Of a DNA stretch of 64,000 nucleotides, positions 45,523 through 57,641 are shown piece after piece. The notes under the pieces were generated by a model that did no database searches, was not told the origin of the DNA, and saw nothing but the letters and a program-made list of their open reading frames with translations. How positions within the stretch are numbered: position 1 is the first letter of the stretch; every line of letters begins with the position of its first letter. Origin of the DNA: Saccharopolyspora sp. SCSIO 74807 (GTDB taxonomy: Bacteria; Actinomycetota; Actinomycetes; Mycobacteriales; Pseudonocardiaceae); the NCBI RefSeq assembly GCF_037023755.1, contig NZ_CP146100.1, forward strand, positions 2,730,501 through 2,794,500. The letters run 5' to 3'. Made by a program: the position numbers and the translations under genes.

Positions 45523-47415
45523 ATGGAGATCGAACGGCACGACTACGACGTCATCGTGATCGGCGCGGGCGGAGCCGGGCTGCGCGCGGCCATCGAGACC
45601 CGGATGCGCGGGCTGCGCACGGCGGTGGTGTGCAAGTCGTTGTTCGGCAAGGCGCACACGGTGATGGCCGAAGGCGGCATCGCTGCCTCGATGGGCAACG
45701 TGAACTCCCGCGACGACTGGCAGGTGCACTTCCGCGACACCATGCGCGGCGGGAAGTTCCTGAACAACTGGCGGATGGCGGAGCTGCACGCGAAGGAGGC
45801 CCCGGACCGGGTCTGGGAGCTGGAGACCTACGGCGCGCTGTTCGACCGCACCGCCGACGGCAAGATCAGCCAGCGCAACTTCGGCGGGCACGAGTACCCG
45901 CGGCTGGCGCACGTCGGGGACCGCACCGGGCTGGAGCTGATCCGCACGCTGCAGCAGAAGATCGTCTCGTTGCAACAGGACGACTACGCCGCGCACGGCG
46001 ACTACGAGGCGCAGCTGAAGGTCTTCCAGGAGTGCACGGTGACCGAGCTGCTCAAGGACGCCCCGGACGGACGCATCGCCGGGGCGTTCGCGTACTGGCG
46101 GGAAACGGGCCGGTACGCGCTGTTCCGCGCGCCGGTGGTGATCATGGCGACCGGCGGCATCGGCAAGTCGTTCAAGGTCACCTCGAACTCGTGGGAGTAC
46201 ACCGGCGACGGGCACGCGCTGGCGCTGCGCGCGGGCGCGTCGCTGATCAACATGGAGTTCGTGCAGTTCCACCCGACCGGCATGGTCTGGCCGCCGAGCG
46301 TGAAGGGGATCCTGGTCACCGAGTCGGTGCGCGGCGACGGCGGAGTGCTGCGCAACTCCGAGAACCGGCGCTTCATGTTCGACTACATCCCGGACGTGTT
46401 CAAGGACTCCTACGCCGACGACGAGGCCGAGGCCGACCGCTGGTACTCCGACCCGGACACCAACCGCCGCCCGCCGGAGCTGCTGCCCCGCGACGAGGTC
46501 GCCCGTGCCATCAACAGCGAGATCCAGCAGGGCCGCGGCTCCGAGCACGGCGGGGTGTACCTGGACATCGCCAGCAGGCTGACCCCGGACGAGATCACCA
46601 GGCGGCTGCCGTCGATGCACCACCAGTTCCGCGAGCTGGCCGATGTGGACATCACCGGCGAGATGATGGAGGTCGGGCCGACCTGCCACTACGTGATGGG
46701 CGGCGTGGAGGTGGACCCGGACACCGCGGCATCCGGCGTGCCGGGGTTGTTCGCGGCCGGTGAGGTCGCGGGCGGGATGCACGGCTCGAACCGGCTGGGC
46801 GGCAACTCGCTGTCCGACCTGCTGGTGTTCGGCCGCCGCGCGGGGCTCGGCGCCGTCGAATACCTGGCGGGCGGGGTGTTCCCGGAAATCCGTTCGTCCG
46901 ATGTGGACGATGCGGCCCGGCGGGCGGAGCGGCCGTTCGACGTGGCCGCGGAGCACGACGCCGCGCAGAACCCGTACACCTTGCACGCCGAGCTGCAACA
47001 GGTGATGAACGACCTGGTCGGCATCATCCGGGTCGAGGAGCGGATGCAGTCCGCGCTGCAGCGGCTGCACGACCTGCGGGAGCGGGCCGCGAACCTGGCC
47101 GTGGAGGGCAACCGGCAGTTCAATCCGGGCTGGCACCTGGCGCTGGACCTGCGCAACATGCTGCTGGTCAGCGAATGCGTCGCCCGCGCCGCGCTGCTGC
47201 GCACCGAGAGCCGCGGCGGGCACACCCGCGACGACCACCCGTCGATGGAATCGGCGTGGCGCCGCGCGCTGCTGGTGTGCTCGATGGCCGATCGGGGTGT
47301 TGACGTGCGCGAGCAGCGGCAGCTCCCGGTCCGCCAGGACCTGCTGGAGCTGTTCGCGACCGAGGAGCTCGGCAAGTACTTCACGGAAGAAGAGTTGGCT
47401 GCCGCCAACGGCTGA
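45523..47415 (+). CDS. sdhA: Succinate dehydrogenase flavoprotein subunit
   Basis: 630 aa. Oxidises succinate to fumarate on a covalent FAD. N-terminal FAD motif VIGAGGAGLRAAIE, His of KAHTVMAEGGIAAS for covalent FAD attachment, FHPTGM, the active-site RGDGGVLRN and GSNRLGGNSLSDLLV. The frame ends in a small triple repeat that continues past the stop. 10 nt after sdhC. Confidence 0.95.
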   Translation: MEIERHDYDVIVIGAGGAGLRAAIETRMRGLRTAVVCKSLFGKAHTVMAEGGIAASMGNVNSRDDWQVHFRDTMRGGKFLNNWRMAELHAKEAPDRVWELETYGALFDRTADGKISQRNFGGHEYPRLAHVGDRTGLELIRTLQQKIVSLQQDDYAAHGDYEAQLKVFQECTVTELLKDAPDGRIAGAFAYWRETGRYALFRAPVVIMATGGIGKSFKVTSNSWEYTGDGHALALRAGASLINMEFVQFHPTGMVWPPSVKGILVTESVRGDGGVLRNSENRRFMFDYIPDVFKDSYADDEAEADRWYSDPDTNRRPPELLPRDEVARAINSEIQQGRGSEHGGVYLDIASRLTPDEITRRLPSMHHQFRELADVDITGEMMEVGPTCHYVMGGVEVDPDTAASGVPGLFAAGEVAGGMHGSNRLGGNSLSDLLVFGRRAGLGAVEYLAGGVFPEIRSSDVDDAARRAERPFDVAAEHDAAQNPYTLHAELQQVMNDLVGIIRVEERMQSALQRLHDLRERAANLAVEGNRQFNPGWHLALDLRNMLLVSECVARAALLRTESRGGHTRDDHPSMESAWRRALLVCSMADRGVDVREQRQLPVRQDLLELFATEELGKYFTEEELAAANG

Positions 47416-47470
47416 CTAATCGGGCCGCCGACGGCTGAGGAATCGGGCGGCCGCGAACGGCTGAGGAAGG
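47408..47470 (+). repeat. Three short direct repeats after sdhA
   Basis: ACGGCTGA occurs at 47408, 47431 and 47457, each followed by similar sequence (the first two copies share AATCGGGC). The first copy contains the sdhA stop, so the other two look like duplicated ends of the gene. Confidence 0.7.
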
Positions 47471-47479
47471 GTTACGGCT

Positions 47480-48238
47480 ATGGGTTACCAGGCGCACTTG
47501 CGGGTGTGGCACGGCGACGCCGAGGGCGGCGAGCTGCGCGAGCACACCGTCGAAGCCGAAGAGGGCGAGGTGGTGCTGGACCTGGTGCACCGGTTGCAGG
47601 CCACCGAATGCCCGGACCTGGCGGTGCGCTGGAACTGCAAGGCGGGCAAGTGCGGTTCCTGCTCCGCGGAGATCAACGGCAAGCCGAAGCTGCTGTGCAT
47701 GACGCGGCTGTCCACCTTCGCCCGCGACGAGGTGATCACCGTGACGCCGATGCGGACGTTCCCGGTGATCAAGGACCTGGTCTGCGACGTCTCGTACAAC
47801 TACGTCAAAGCCCGCGAGGTGCCCGCGTTCCAGCCGCCTGCGGACCTCGAACCCGGTGAGTACCGGATGCAGCAGGTCGACGTGCAGCGCTCGCAGGAGT
47901 TCCGCAAGTGCATCGAGTGCTTCCTGTGCCAGGACACCTGCCACGTGATCCGCGACCACGCGGAGAACAAGGAGGCGTTCTCCGGGCCCCGGTTCCTGAT
48001 GCGGGGCGCCGAGCTGGAGATGCACCCGCTGGACAGCCGCGAACGCGGCGGGCCGAACCGGGCCAGCGAGGCCCGCGACGAGCACGGGCTCGGCCTGTGC
48101 AACATCACCCGCTGCTGCACCGACGTGTGCCCCGAGCACATCCAGATCACCGACAACGCGCTCATCCCGCTCAAGGAGCGCGCCGCCGACCGGCACTACG
48201 ACCCGGTCCTGCGGTTCTTCCGCCGCAAGCGGGACTGA
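47480..48238 (+). CDS. sdhB: Succinate dehydrogenase iron-sulfur subunit
   Basis: 252 aa. N-terminal 2Fe-2S ferredoxin domain (CKAGKCGSCSAEINGKP, then LCM) and C-terminal 4Fe-4S and 3Fe-4S sites (CIECFLCQDTC and CTDVCPEHI). Carries electrons from FAD to quinone. Last gene of the operon, followed by a strong hairpin. Confidence 0.95.
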   Translation: MGYQAHLRVWHGDAEGGELREHTVEAEEGEVVLDLVHRLQATECPDLAVRWNCKAGKCGSCSAEINGKPKLLCMTRLSTFARDEVITVTPMRTFPVIKDLVCDVSYNYVKAREVPAFQPPADLEPGEYRMQQVDVQRSQEFRKCIECFLCQDTCHVIRDHAENKEAFSGPRFLMRGAELEMHPLDSRERGGPNRASEARDEHGLGLCNITRCCTDVCPEHIQITDNALIPLKERAADRHYDPVLRFFRRKRD

Positions 48239-48248
48239 AGCCGCCGGC

Positions 48249-48282
48249 CCGCGGTGCTCCGGGATCTGCCGGAGCACCGCGG
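48249..48282 (+). terminator. Terminator hairpin of the sdh operon
   Basis: Perfect 14-bp stem CCGCGGTGCTCCGG / CCGGAGCACCGCGG with a 6-nt loop, 10 nt after sdhB. Confidence 0.7.
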
Positions 48283-48434
48283 ATTCAACCGATGTTCTCC
48301 ACGTTTTTCCCGCGCTTTCGCATGTGCCGAAGAACACGTCGCGCGCACCGTTGATGGGAATTCTGGCAACGATCAATCGTTTCTGGCAATGGCAAACTCC
48401 GGGATAAGCCCGCACAGCATTCGGGAAAACCCCA

Positions 48435-48450
48435 GTTGACCCCTGTCAAC
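48435..48450. promoter_or_regulatory. GTTGAC-N4-GTCAAC palindrome
   Basis: Perfect 6-bp arms around CCCT, about 190 bp before the protease start; the arms extend to CCAG/CTGG with one bulged base. TTGACC inside it is also -35-like. Confidence 0.45.
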
Positions 48451-48534
48451 CTGGAGTTCGTGAGGGTAGCCGCACGTCGCAGGGCTATGGCGGGTTCTAG
48501 CCAGCGGCCTGGCCGGGCCCGATCAGGCCGATAT

Positions 48535-48552
48535 CTTCGGATCTATCCGAAG
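48535..48552. promoter_or_regulatory. CTTCGGAT-N2-ATCCGAAG palindrome
   Basis: Perfect 8-bp arms with a 2-bp centre, about 80 bp before the protease start codon. Operator-like. Confidence 0.5.
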
Positions 48553-48631
48553 TCAATTCAACGGAATCGGCCCGCAGCCGGGCGGCCCCGCCGGCCGGGA
48601 AACTCGGGCGGTTCGCGACGGAGGGAATCTC

Positions 48632-49798
48632 GTGAAGAAAATGCTGTTCGGTGCCGGGGCCGGCGTGTCGGCCGCGGCGCTGCTGCTGGCGACGGTCCCC
48701 GCCCAAGGTGCGCCGCAGGAGGAACTGGCCCCGCTGACCATGCACACGGCCAACGCCGCCGGTGCGGGCGACTCGTTCGTGGTGAACCTCAAGCCGGGGG
48801 TGGACGCGGCCCAGGTCGCGAAGGACCTCGGGGTGCAGACCAAGCACGTCTACAACAACACCCTCAACGGCTTCTCCGCGAAGCTCGGCCCGCAGCAGCT
48901 GCAGGACGTGCGCAAGAACAAGTCCGTCGAAGGCGTCTCGCAGACCTTCCGCATCCAGGTGGAGAACCCGCACGCCGGCGCGGCCGAGTCGTGGGGCCTG
49001 GACCGGCTGGACCAGCCCGCGCTGCCGCTGGACGGCAACTACGCCCCGGCGCAGACCGGCCAGGGCACCACCGCCTACATCATCGACACCGGCATCGACG
49101 CCGGGCACCCGGACTTCGAAGGCCGGGCGAAGGTCGGCTTCGACGCGACCGGTGGCGACGGTTCGGACGTGCAGGGGCACGGCACGCACACCGCGGGCAC
49201 CGTCGGCTCGAAGACCTACGGCGTGGCCAAGCAGGCCAACGTGGTCGGCGTGAAGGTCCTCGGCGACGACGGCAGCGGCACCACCGACGACATCATCGCG
49301 GGCATGGACTGGGTCGCGCAGAACGCCAACGGCCCGTCGGTGGCGAACATGTCGCTGGGCGGCAGCAAGGACCCGGCGCTGGACGAGGCCGCCACCGGCC
49401 TGGTCAACCAGGGCGTGTTCCTCGCCGTCGCGGCGGGCAACGAGGGCCAGGACGCGGAGAACACCTCCCCGGCCAGCGCCGAGGGCGTGTTCACCACGGC
49501 CGCCTCCGGCGAGCAGGACGGCTCGGCCGAGTTCACCAACTTCGGCCAGACCGTCGAGGGCTACGCGCCCGGTGTCGGCATCACCTCCACCGTCCCCGGC
49601 GGCGGTTCCGAGGCGATGGACGGGACCTCGATGGCCAGCCCGCACGTCGCCGGTGCCGCCGCGCTGTTCCTGGAAGCCAACCAGGGCGCCACTCCGGCCG
49701 ACGCGGTGAAGGGCCTGCAGGACGCCGCTTCGGTCGGCGTCATCCAGGGTGCTCCGCAGGGCACCATCGCCGACCTGCTGCAGGTCCCGGCGAGCTGA
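48632..49798 (+). CDS. Secreted subtilisin-like serine protease (S8)
   Basis: 388 aa. Signal peptide (about 1-26, [19 protein letters not shown] then AQGA), I9 propeptide inhibitor (48-108) and an S8 catalytic domain from about 120. The triad is Asp152 (IIDTGID), His183 (GHGTHTAG) and Ser333 ([11 protein letters not shown]). It resembles aqualysin/proteinase K type enzymes. GTG 48632 follows GGAGGG. Confidence 0.95.
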   Translation: MKKMLFGAGAGVSAAALLLATVPAQGAPQEELAPLTMHTANAAGAGDSFVVNLKPGVDAAQVAKDLGVQTKHVYNNTLNGFSAKLGPQQLQDVRKNKSVEGVSQTFRIQVENPHAGAAESWGLDRLDQPALPLDGNYAPAQTGQGTTAYIIDTGIDAGHPDFEGRAKVGFDATGGDGSDVQGHGTHTAGTVGSKTYGVAKQANVVGVKVLGDDGSGTTDDIIAGMDWVAQNANGPSVANMSLGGSKDPALDEAATGLVNQGVFLAVAAGNEGQDAENTSPASAEGVFTTAASGEQDGSAEFTNFGQTVEGYAPGVGITSTVPGGGSEAMDGTSMASPHVAGAAALFLEANQGATPADAVKGLQDAASVGVIQGAPQGTIADLLQVPAS

Positions 49799-49806
49799 TT
49801 CCGCGC

Positions 49807-49848
49807 GAACGAGAGGGCCGGGTGTCGCAGATGCCCGGCCCTTCGTTC
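49807..49848 (+). terminator. Terminator hairpin after the protease
   Basis: GAACGA-GA-GGGCCGGG pairs with CCCGGCCC-TTCGTTC around a short loop, starting 8 nt after the stop. Confidence 0.65.
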
Positions 49849-49983
49849 GGGGCCCTTCTGGATCGGTCAATGCCGACCGCCGATTCCTTGCGCGGCAAGC
49901 GCAGAAGGTGACCGCCTCGCGCGCGGTCGCCTGCCGGACACGTTCGTTGCGGCGCTGGCAGTGGCCAGAGGAAGAGCGGCACA

Positions 49984-51078
49984 GTGCAGCAGATTATTTT
50001 GGCCTTCGACGGTTTCATCCCGGCGTTCACAGTCTTGTTCCCGTCGGCGGTGCTGGTGGCGGCGCTGTCCGGGACGGTGCGCAGCAACCGGCTGCGGTCC
50101 GTCTCGCCGCTGCGCGACCCGCTGATCGACGCGCTGCTGGTGTTCGCGGTGCTGCTCACCGGCTTCCTGGTGTTCTACCCGCAGCCGGAGATCGCCGACC
50201 AGGTGAAGATGGAGGTCGGCGACGACCTGTACACCGCGCTGACCGCCGGGTCCGGCAACTCCGAGCCGTGGGTGCAGCTCGCCGGGAACCTGGTGCTGCT
50301 GGTGCCGGTGGCGGTGCTGGTGCCGCTGCGGGTGCGCTGGTTCGACGGCCTCGGCAAGATCGTCATCGGCGGGTTGCTGACCGCGCTGGTGATCGAGACC
50401 GTGCAGTTCTTCGCCATCCCCGGCCGGGTCGCATCGACCGACGACGTCGTGCTCAACACCCTCGGCGCCACGTTGGGCGGACTGCTGGTGTGCACCCCGT
50501 GGTGGAGCGGGTACGAGCCGCTGCCGGGGCCCTCGCACCGCCCGGCCGAGCCGGAGACCACGCAGACGGTGTGGCGGATCATCGAGAAGATCGAGCACGA
50601 GCGCACGCCCGCGAGGCGGCGAGCCGCGCCGAGCAGCCCCGGCGGTTCGCCGACCGTCCGCGTGGGTGCGCCCCGGTCCGTGGCTGCGCCGCGGTCCGTG
50701 GCGTCGCGGCCTATGGCGGTGTCGAGCGCAACGGCGGTGTCTGCGGCAGCGGCCAGGCCCGCGGTACCCGACTCGATGGCGGCGAGCGGCGTGGCAGCGC
50801 CGGCCTCGAGCCCTGCGGCGGCACCCGGCCGAGCGGCAGCGACGACCTCGAAGGCAGCGCCGACCTCAAAGGCGGGGCCGACCTCGAAGGTGGGCCCGGC
50901 CTCGAAGGTGGCGCCGAGCCCTGAGCTGGCACCGTCCGCAGCGGCGCGGCCCGCGGCAGCGCCGAACGCGTCGGCACCGCGCAACCCCGGCACCGGCGAC
51001 CTGCCGGTGCGGACGCCGGGCGCGCGCACTCCGATCCCGCCGCACCGGGCCGTGCGCGAGCCCGCCCGGCGGCCCTGA
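49984..51078 (+). CDS. VanZ-like membrane protein with repetitive C-terminal tail
   Basis: 364 aa. Residues 1-175 hold about four membrane helices of the VanZ family, with LNTLGATLGGLLV. From about 190 the chain is a low-complexity Ala/Pro/Ser tail. Four 18-bp tandem units at 50845-50916 encode (T/A)SK(A/V)(A/G)P repeats. VanZ homologues have been linked to glycopeptide tolerance, but the general role is unknown. GTG 49984. Confidence 0.8.
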   Translation: MQQIILAFDGFIPAFTVLFPSAVLVAALSGTVRSNRLRSVSPLRDPLIDALLVFAVLLTGFLVFYPQPEIADQVKMEVGDDLYTALTAGSGNSEPWVQLAGNLVLLVPVAVLVPLRVRWFDGLGKIVIGGLLTALVIETVQFFAIPGRVASTDDVVLNTLGATLGGLLVCTPWWSGYEPLPGPSHRPAEPETTQTVWRIIEKIEHERTPARRRAAPSSPGGSPTVRVGAPRSVAAPRSVASRPMAVSSATAVSAAAARPAVPDSMAASGVAAPASSPAAAPGRAAATTSKAAPTSKAGPTSKVGPASKVAPSPELAPSAAARPAAAPNASAPRNPGTGDLPVRTPGARTPIPPHRAVREPARRP

Positions 51079-51253
51079 CGCCGGTGGCCGAGCCGGCCGC
51101 ACCCGTGCCCGGCCACCGGTTTCCCGTTCGCGTAGCTGGTCGGGTAGCGGAACCTCCGCGGCGGTGCCGGTTGCGTGCACGGTTGCCGGAGCGGCTCCGC
51201 CGCTGACCGGGCGAACAGCGAACCGAGCCTTCGCAGCGGCTTCGAGTGCGCGC

Positions 51254-52165
51254 TCAGCCCCGGCTGTGCTCCGCTGCGTCCTGCTTCGGCGAACCCTGCA
51301 ACGTCTGGTTGCGCTCGCTCAGCGAGCGCCCGAGGGAGGCGACCTCGCGCTCCATCTGCGGCATGAGCTTGCGCACCGTGGGCGCCATCAGCCTCGTCAC
51401 CAGCTTCGACGCGGGCAGGTTGCGCAGCCAGTGCATCAGCATGATCGGACGCGGCACGTAGACCCGCCGGGCGCGCCGCTGCACCGCGTCGGCGAAGGCG
51501 GTGCCGCACTGCTCGACGGTGGTCGTCGCGTGCATCGGCCACGGCAGCCGCTGGCGCATCCGGCGGAAGCTGGGCAGGTCCGCGGAGGCGTCCCGCACCA
51601 GGTCGGTGTCGATCCACGACGGGTGCGCGCTGCCCACCGCGACACCGAGGTGGCCGACCTCGCTGGCCAGTGCGCTGGCCAGCGCCTCGGCACCCGCCTT
51701 GCTGGCGGTGTAGGCGGCCATCCCGCCGATCGGTGCGAACGCGGACAGCGAGGACACCACGAGGATGTAGCCGCGCTGCTCGATGACGTGCGGCAGCGCG
51801 AGCCGCGCGGTGTGGAACACGCCGTTGAGGTTCACGTCGATGGTCTTGGTGAACGAATGCGGGTCCCCGCTGCGCACGGTGCCGAACGGGGCGAGCCCGG
51901 CGTTCGCGATCACCGCGTCGATCCGGCCGTGCGCGGTCGCGGTGGCCTCCACCGCGGCCTGCAGCGAGTCGGGGTCGGTGACGTCGGCCTCGAACCAGGT
52001 GTGGCCTTCGCCGAGTTCTTCCGCGACGGCTTCGAGCTCGCCGGGTTCGAGTCCGATCAGCGACAGGGTCGCGCCGCGCCGGGCGAGTTCCCTGGCGGTC
52101 TGCGCGCCGATGCCGCGGGCGGCACCGGTGATCAGGACGACTTTGCCGGACATCTTCGGCGGCAT
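51254..52165 (-). CDS. Short-chain dehydrogenase/reductase
   Basis: 303 aa. NAD(P) motif TGAARGIG near 14-21, NAG near 89, and the catalytic Ser and YTASK (Tyr-x3-Lys). About 60 residues longer than a minimal SDR, with a basic C-terminal helix (LMHWLRNLPASKLVTRL) that may touch the membrane, as in mycobacterial lipid-related SDRs. ATG 52165 with AGGGAG upstream. Confidence 0.9.
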   Translation of the reverse strand: MPPKMSGKVVLITGAARGIGAQTARELARRGATLSLIGLEPGELEAVAEELGEGHTWFEADVTDPDSLQAAVEATATAHGRIDAVIANAGLAPFGTVRSGDPHSFTKTIDVNLNGVFHTARLALPHVIEQRGYILVVSSLSAFAPIGGMAAYTASKAGAEALASALASEVGHLGVAVGSAHPSWIDTDLVRDASADLPSFRRMRQRLPWPMHATTTVEQCGTAFADAVQRRARRVYVPRPIMLMHWLRNLPASKLVTRLMAPTVRKLMPQMEREVASLGRSLSERNQTLQGSPKQDAAEHSRG

Positions 52166-52193
52166 ACGCACTCCCTGCGCTCGAGCGGAACAC

Positions 52194-52235
52194 CTACTCC
52201 GAAGTAGCCTACTGCCAGTAGCTTACTTTCGGTAG
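52194..52235. promoter_or_regulatory. Cluster of three TAC-N-GTA operator sites
   Basis: CTACT-CCGA-AGTAG (52194-52207), the perfect palindrome CTACTGCCAGTAG (52209-52221) and CTTACTTTCGGTAG (52222-52235) lie side by side, 29-70 bp before the SDR start. This is typical of a TetR-family operator array. Confidence 0.65.
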
Positions 52236-52410
52236 ATCCCCCGCGGACCTTTCCGGCGCAGCCTTCCGAATGCGGAACTTCCCGAGTGGAGGCCCGGCGG
52301 GGCGAAAGAGCCCATCGCTCGGACCACCACGGCGCACCGGTTCGCAAGTGGCGGGGCCGTTCGACCGACCTGTGGGGCGCGGAGATCGCGCACTCCGGAA
52401 CGGGCGGGGC

Positions 52411-53034
52411 TCACAGGGCGTTGAGCTGCGCCAGTTCCGCGTCGTGGCGGGCCAGCAGGTCCTCGGCGAGCGAGCGCATCTGCGCGGCCGAGCCCTCGTC
52501 CAGCTCGGCCTGCGCGATCTGCGCCGCCCCGTCGTAGAGCCCGCCCATCGCCTCGGTGAACGAGCGCTCGAACTCCGGGCCCTGCGAGTCCCGCAGTCGC
52601 TGCAGCAGCTCCGGGCTCAGCTCGCCGGGCAGACGGGAGTGCGGGCCGCCGGAGTCCTCCGGTGCGCTGCCGGACTGCCGTCCTTGCGTGGCCGACAACC
52701 AGGTGTCCAGTTCGCCGAGCTCGACCTGCCGCTGCCTGCTCACCTGCTCGGCGAACCCGGTCAGCGCCGGTCCGGCGCCGTTGCTCCGCGCCATCGCAGC
52801 CACGTCGAGCACCTGCTGGTGGTGGGTGCGCAGCTGTTGCGCGAAGTCCCGGTCGGTCGCGGTGTGCTCGGCGTCGTCGGCGGCCGGGTCGTCCTCGGCG
52901 GCCTCATCTTCGGGCGAGGTGGCCCCGGCGGCGTCTCCCGGCGCCGGAGGCGGCGGGCCGGGCTGCTCGCCCGCGCAGCCACCGAGCGCGAGACCGCAGG
53001 TCAGCAGCGCGCCGATGATCGTGCTCCGGTGCAC
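52411..53034 (-). CDS. DUF305-type lipoprotein
   Basis: 207 aa from GTG 53034 (GGGAGGG just upstream). Signal peptide with lipobox LGGC, an acidic linker (EDEAAEDDPAADDAEH), then a DUF305/ferritin-like helical domain with HHQQVLDVAAMA and LLARHDAELAQL. DUF305 proteins often have metal-binding His/Met, of which few are present here. Anchored outside the membrane. Confidence 0.8.
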   Translation of the reverse strand: MHRSTIIGALLTCGLALGGCAGEQPGPPPPAPGDAAGATSPEDEAAEDDPAADDAEHTATDRDFAQQLRTHHQQVLDVAAMARSNGAGPALTGFAEQVSRQRQVELGELDTWLSATQGRQSGSAPEDSGGPHSRLPGELSPELLQRLRDSQGPEFERSFTEAMGGLYDGAAQIAQAELDEGSAAQMRSLAEDLLARHDAELAQLNAL

Positions 53035-53388
53035 TCGCCCTCCCAAGGTGTTGGTCGTCGCGGCCCGCCCGCGCGGGTCGCCGGGCTCGGCCGGGCCTTG
53101 TCCACCGCCAGGCTATCGACCGCCGCGGGGGCCGGGCGTCCACCGCGGGTGTGGGTGTCGGTTCGATCTCACGCCGATGACCACGCCCGCGGCGATGACT
53201 AGGGTGGCTACGGCCCGGCCGCAGGACCACCCGAAGGCCGGACTACTATCCGCAGACGGCAGCGATCGTTCCGGGCGCAGGCCGCGAGGTCGTCACCCGG
53301 CGCGCCGCCGACGATGCGCCGACCCGACCGGGTCGGGCGGTCCCGCAGGCGGGTCCGCGCAATCACGAGGAACTGTGCAGGAGGCACC
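53035..53388. other. Intergenic before ctaD
   Basis: 354 bp between divergent genes. No gene is seen. TACTAT at 53244-53249 is a candidate -10 for ctaD. Confidence 0.4.
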
Positions 53389-56548
<3,160 letters not shown>

Positions 56549-56605
56549 GCACCTCGGGCGTACCGGGCCGGCTCCGCGCAATCCGCCTCCAGCGGAAGGC
56601 GCGGC

Positions 56606-57110
56606 TCACGGCCGCAGGATCGCGGGCAGCGTGCGGTGGCCGTTCGAGATGAACGAATCGCCGGCCGGGCGGGTTTCGCCGTGCCGGTGATGTCCGGGAA
56701 CCGCGCGAAGATCGCCGGTAGCGCGACTTCCGCTTCGAGCCGCGCCAGCGGGGCACCGAGGCAGTAGTGCGGCCCGTGCCCGAACGCGAGGCGCGCGTCG
56801 GGTTGTCTGCCGGGGTCGAATTCGTCGGCATCGGTGTGGTGGTCCGGGTGCCGGTTCGCTGCCAGCAAACCGGCCATGATCGGTTCACCTGGGGCGATCG
56901 TGCCGCCGCCGGGCAGGTCGATGTCCTCGGTGGCGAAGCGCATCGGCAGGTTGGCCAGCGGTGGCTGCCAGCGCAGCGATTCCTCGACGACGGCGGTCCA
57001 GCTCACTTCGCCCACGGTGATCCGCTCCCGCACCTGCGGCCGCGCCAGCAGTGCCGCTGCTGCATCCGCCGCATGCGCAACCGGCGACCGGGTGGCTTCG
57101 TTGAGGAGAT
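56606..57110 (-). pseudogene. Truncated and frameshifted cytochrome P450
   Basis: The minus strand encodes only the C-terminal part of a P450: VVEESLRW (ExxR helix), RFATEDIDLPGG, FDPGRQPDARLAFGHGPHYC with LGAPLAR (haem loop) and FARFPDIT. Near 56655 the frame shifts and the true ending, DSFISNGHRTLPAILRP, continues in another frame to the stop at 56606. The N-terminal half including the I-helix is absent. The haem loop is intact, so decay is probably recent. Confidence 0.8.
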
Positions 57111-57143
57111 CAGGTGGTGGCGAATCAGCGCTTGGGAGGAACC

Positions 57144-57590
57144 GTGGACGAGGAATCGATCCGCATCGAGGCCGCACCCGACTTGGTGTGGGCGCTGCTC
57201 GCGGACGTCACGCGGATGCCGGAGTGGAGCCCGAACCTGCGCCGCTGCGCCTGGCGCGGTGCGGAACGACGCGCGGTCCCCGGCGCCCGGTTCACCGGTT
57301 TCAACCGCCTCGGACCGCTGACCGTGCCGATGCCGAACGTCGTGGAACGGGCCGAGCCCGCGCAGGAGTTCTCGTTCCGCACCGGTTTGCACAACACGCT
57401 GTGGCGTTACGTGCTCAGCACGGACGGCGCGGGCACTGTCGTGACCGAACAGCGGGACACGTCCGCGACGCGGCATTGGCTGATGCGGCCGATGTACGGG
57501 ATCGCGGGCGGTCGCGAGAAGTTCGCCGAGTCCTTCCGCGAGGGCATGCGCGAAACCCTCCGCGGCCTGAAAGCGGCCGCCGAGCGCTAA
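57144..57590 (+). CDS. SRPBCC-family protein (polyketide cyclase/START-like)
   Basis: 148 aa. Helix-grip fold with the typical start IRIEAAPDLVWALLADVTRMPEWSP and the C-terminal long helix FAESFREGMRETLRGLK. Such proteins bind hydrophobic ligands or act as cyclases. GTG 57144 with GGGAGGA 5 nt upstream is better than GTG 57114. Confidence 0.85.
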   Translation: MDEESIRIEAAPDLVWALLADVTRMPEWSPNLRRCAWRGAERRAVPGARFTGFNRLGPLTVPMPNVVERAEPAQEFSFRTGLHNTLWRYVLSTDGAGTVVTEQRDTSATRHWLMRPMYGIAGGREKFAESFREGMRETLRGLKAAAER

Positions 57591-57641
57591 GTCCGGTGCC
57601 CCCGGCCCCGGCCGTCCCGTGCGCAGCGGACAATCGGGGAC

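Larger units (their letters stand above)
48283..48631 (+). other. Promoter region of the secreted protease
   Basis: 349 bp of lower-GC sequence without a gene. It holds two palindromes (see the next two entries), which suggests a regulated promoter for the subtilisin. Confidence 0.5.
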
